Notes under the pieces: model-generated | Told to the model about the DNA's origin: nothing | Database searches by the model: none | What the model saw: only the letters and a program-made list of their open reading frames with translations | Assembly (NCBI RefSeq): GCF_002234675.1 | Contig: NC_019868.2 | Span: forward strand, 19,624,743-19,688,742 | DNA length: 64,000 nt | Direction of reading: 5' to 3' | From: Oryzias latipes | Taxonomy: Eukaryota; Chordata; Actinopteri; Beloniformes; Adrianichthyidae | Shown: one piece after another, positions 63,929-64,000 of the stretch | Layout: each line of letters begins with the position of its first letter | Position numbering within the stretch: the first letter of the stretch is position 1 | Translations under genes and position numbers: made by a program

Positions 63929-64000
63929 TGGCTAAACATTCAGTGGACTGCTTTTTGGATACTATTGGGTGATAAAAGCTTTCCAATGGAAATGATTTAT

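Overview
This window is nuclear DNA of a vertebrate, almost certainly a ray-finned fish. It is AT-rich, its genes are spliced with GT/AG introns, and it carries interspersed repeats typical of teleosts: tRNA-like SINEs, several MITE families, and pieces of teleost non-LTR retrotransposons. I cannot fix the species from sequence alone. The repeat style and compact introns would fit an Oryzias/percomorph-type genome, which is inference.

Three genes are well supported. (1) On the minus strand at 17793-25577 is one very long coding exon (2594 aa). It encodes a Ser/Pro-rich, mostly disordered protein ending in a DUF4585-type pair of DPETG(K/Q)Y motifs, so it belongs to the PROB1 / C4orf54 / C10orf71 (CEFIP) family. 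(2) On the plus strand, rmnd5b has nine coding exons (29712-31935, 391 aa) and a noncoding first exon near 28.6 kb. It is a subunit of the CTLH (GID) ubiquitin ligase. (3) On the minus strand, n4bp3 has nine coding exons (41104 down to 36004, 632 aa). It is a Fez1/LZTS-type coiled-coil protein with the PPPY motif that binds NEDD4 WW domains. RMND5B and N4BP3 are also neighbours on human 5q35, so this looks like conserved synteny; here they converge tail to tail.

The right edge holds one minus-strand exon of an immunoglobulin-domain protein (62880-63089) whose upstream exons lie beyond the window. A CpG-rich block at 61.29-61.52 kb ends in a strong minus-strand splice donor. It may be a remote noncoding first exon of n4bp3, which would give a 20-kb first intron covering the gene-poor stretch 41.2-61.2 kb.

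The remainder (1-17 kb, 26-28 kb, 42-61 kb) is intergenic or intronic DNA rich in repeats. A TTAA-flanked MITE family has at least seven copies or fragments, two of them inside n4bp3 introns. Other elements are a TACCGTATTTTCC-type MITE inside n4bp3, a hAT-like element with an 8-bp target duplication, and short MITEs at 13.2 and 54.7 kb. There are also SINE copies, a fragment of a site-specific-endonuclease LINE (34.1-34.75 kb), a LINE 5' region (2.48-2.99 kb), an inverted minisatellite (16.65-17.04 kb) and a long pure pentanucleotide array (61.6-61.72 kb). I found no prokaryote-type system, CRISPR array or intact autonomous transposon. The points most worth following up are the unusual gene structures and the TTAA MITE family.
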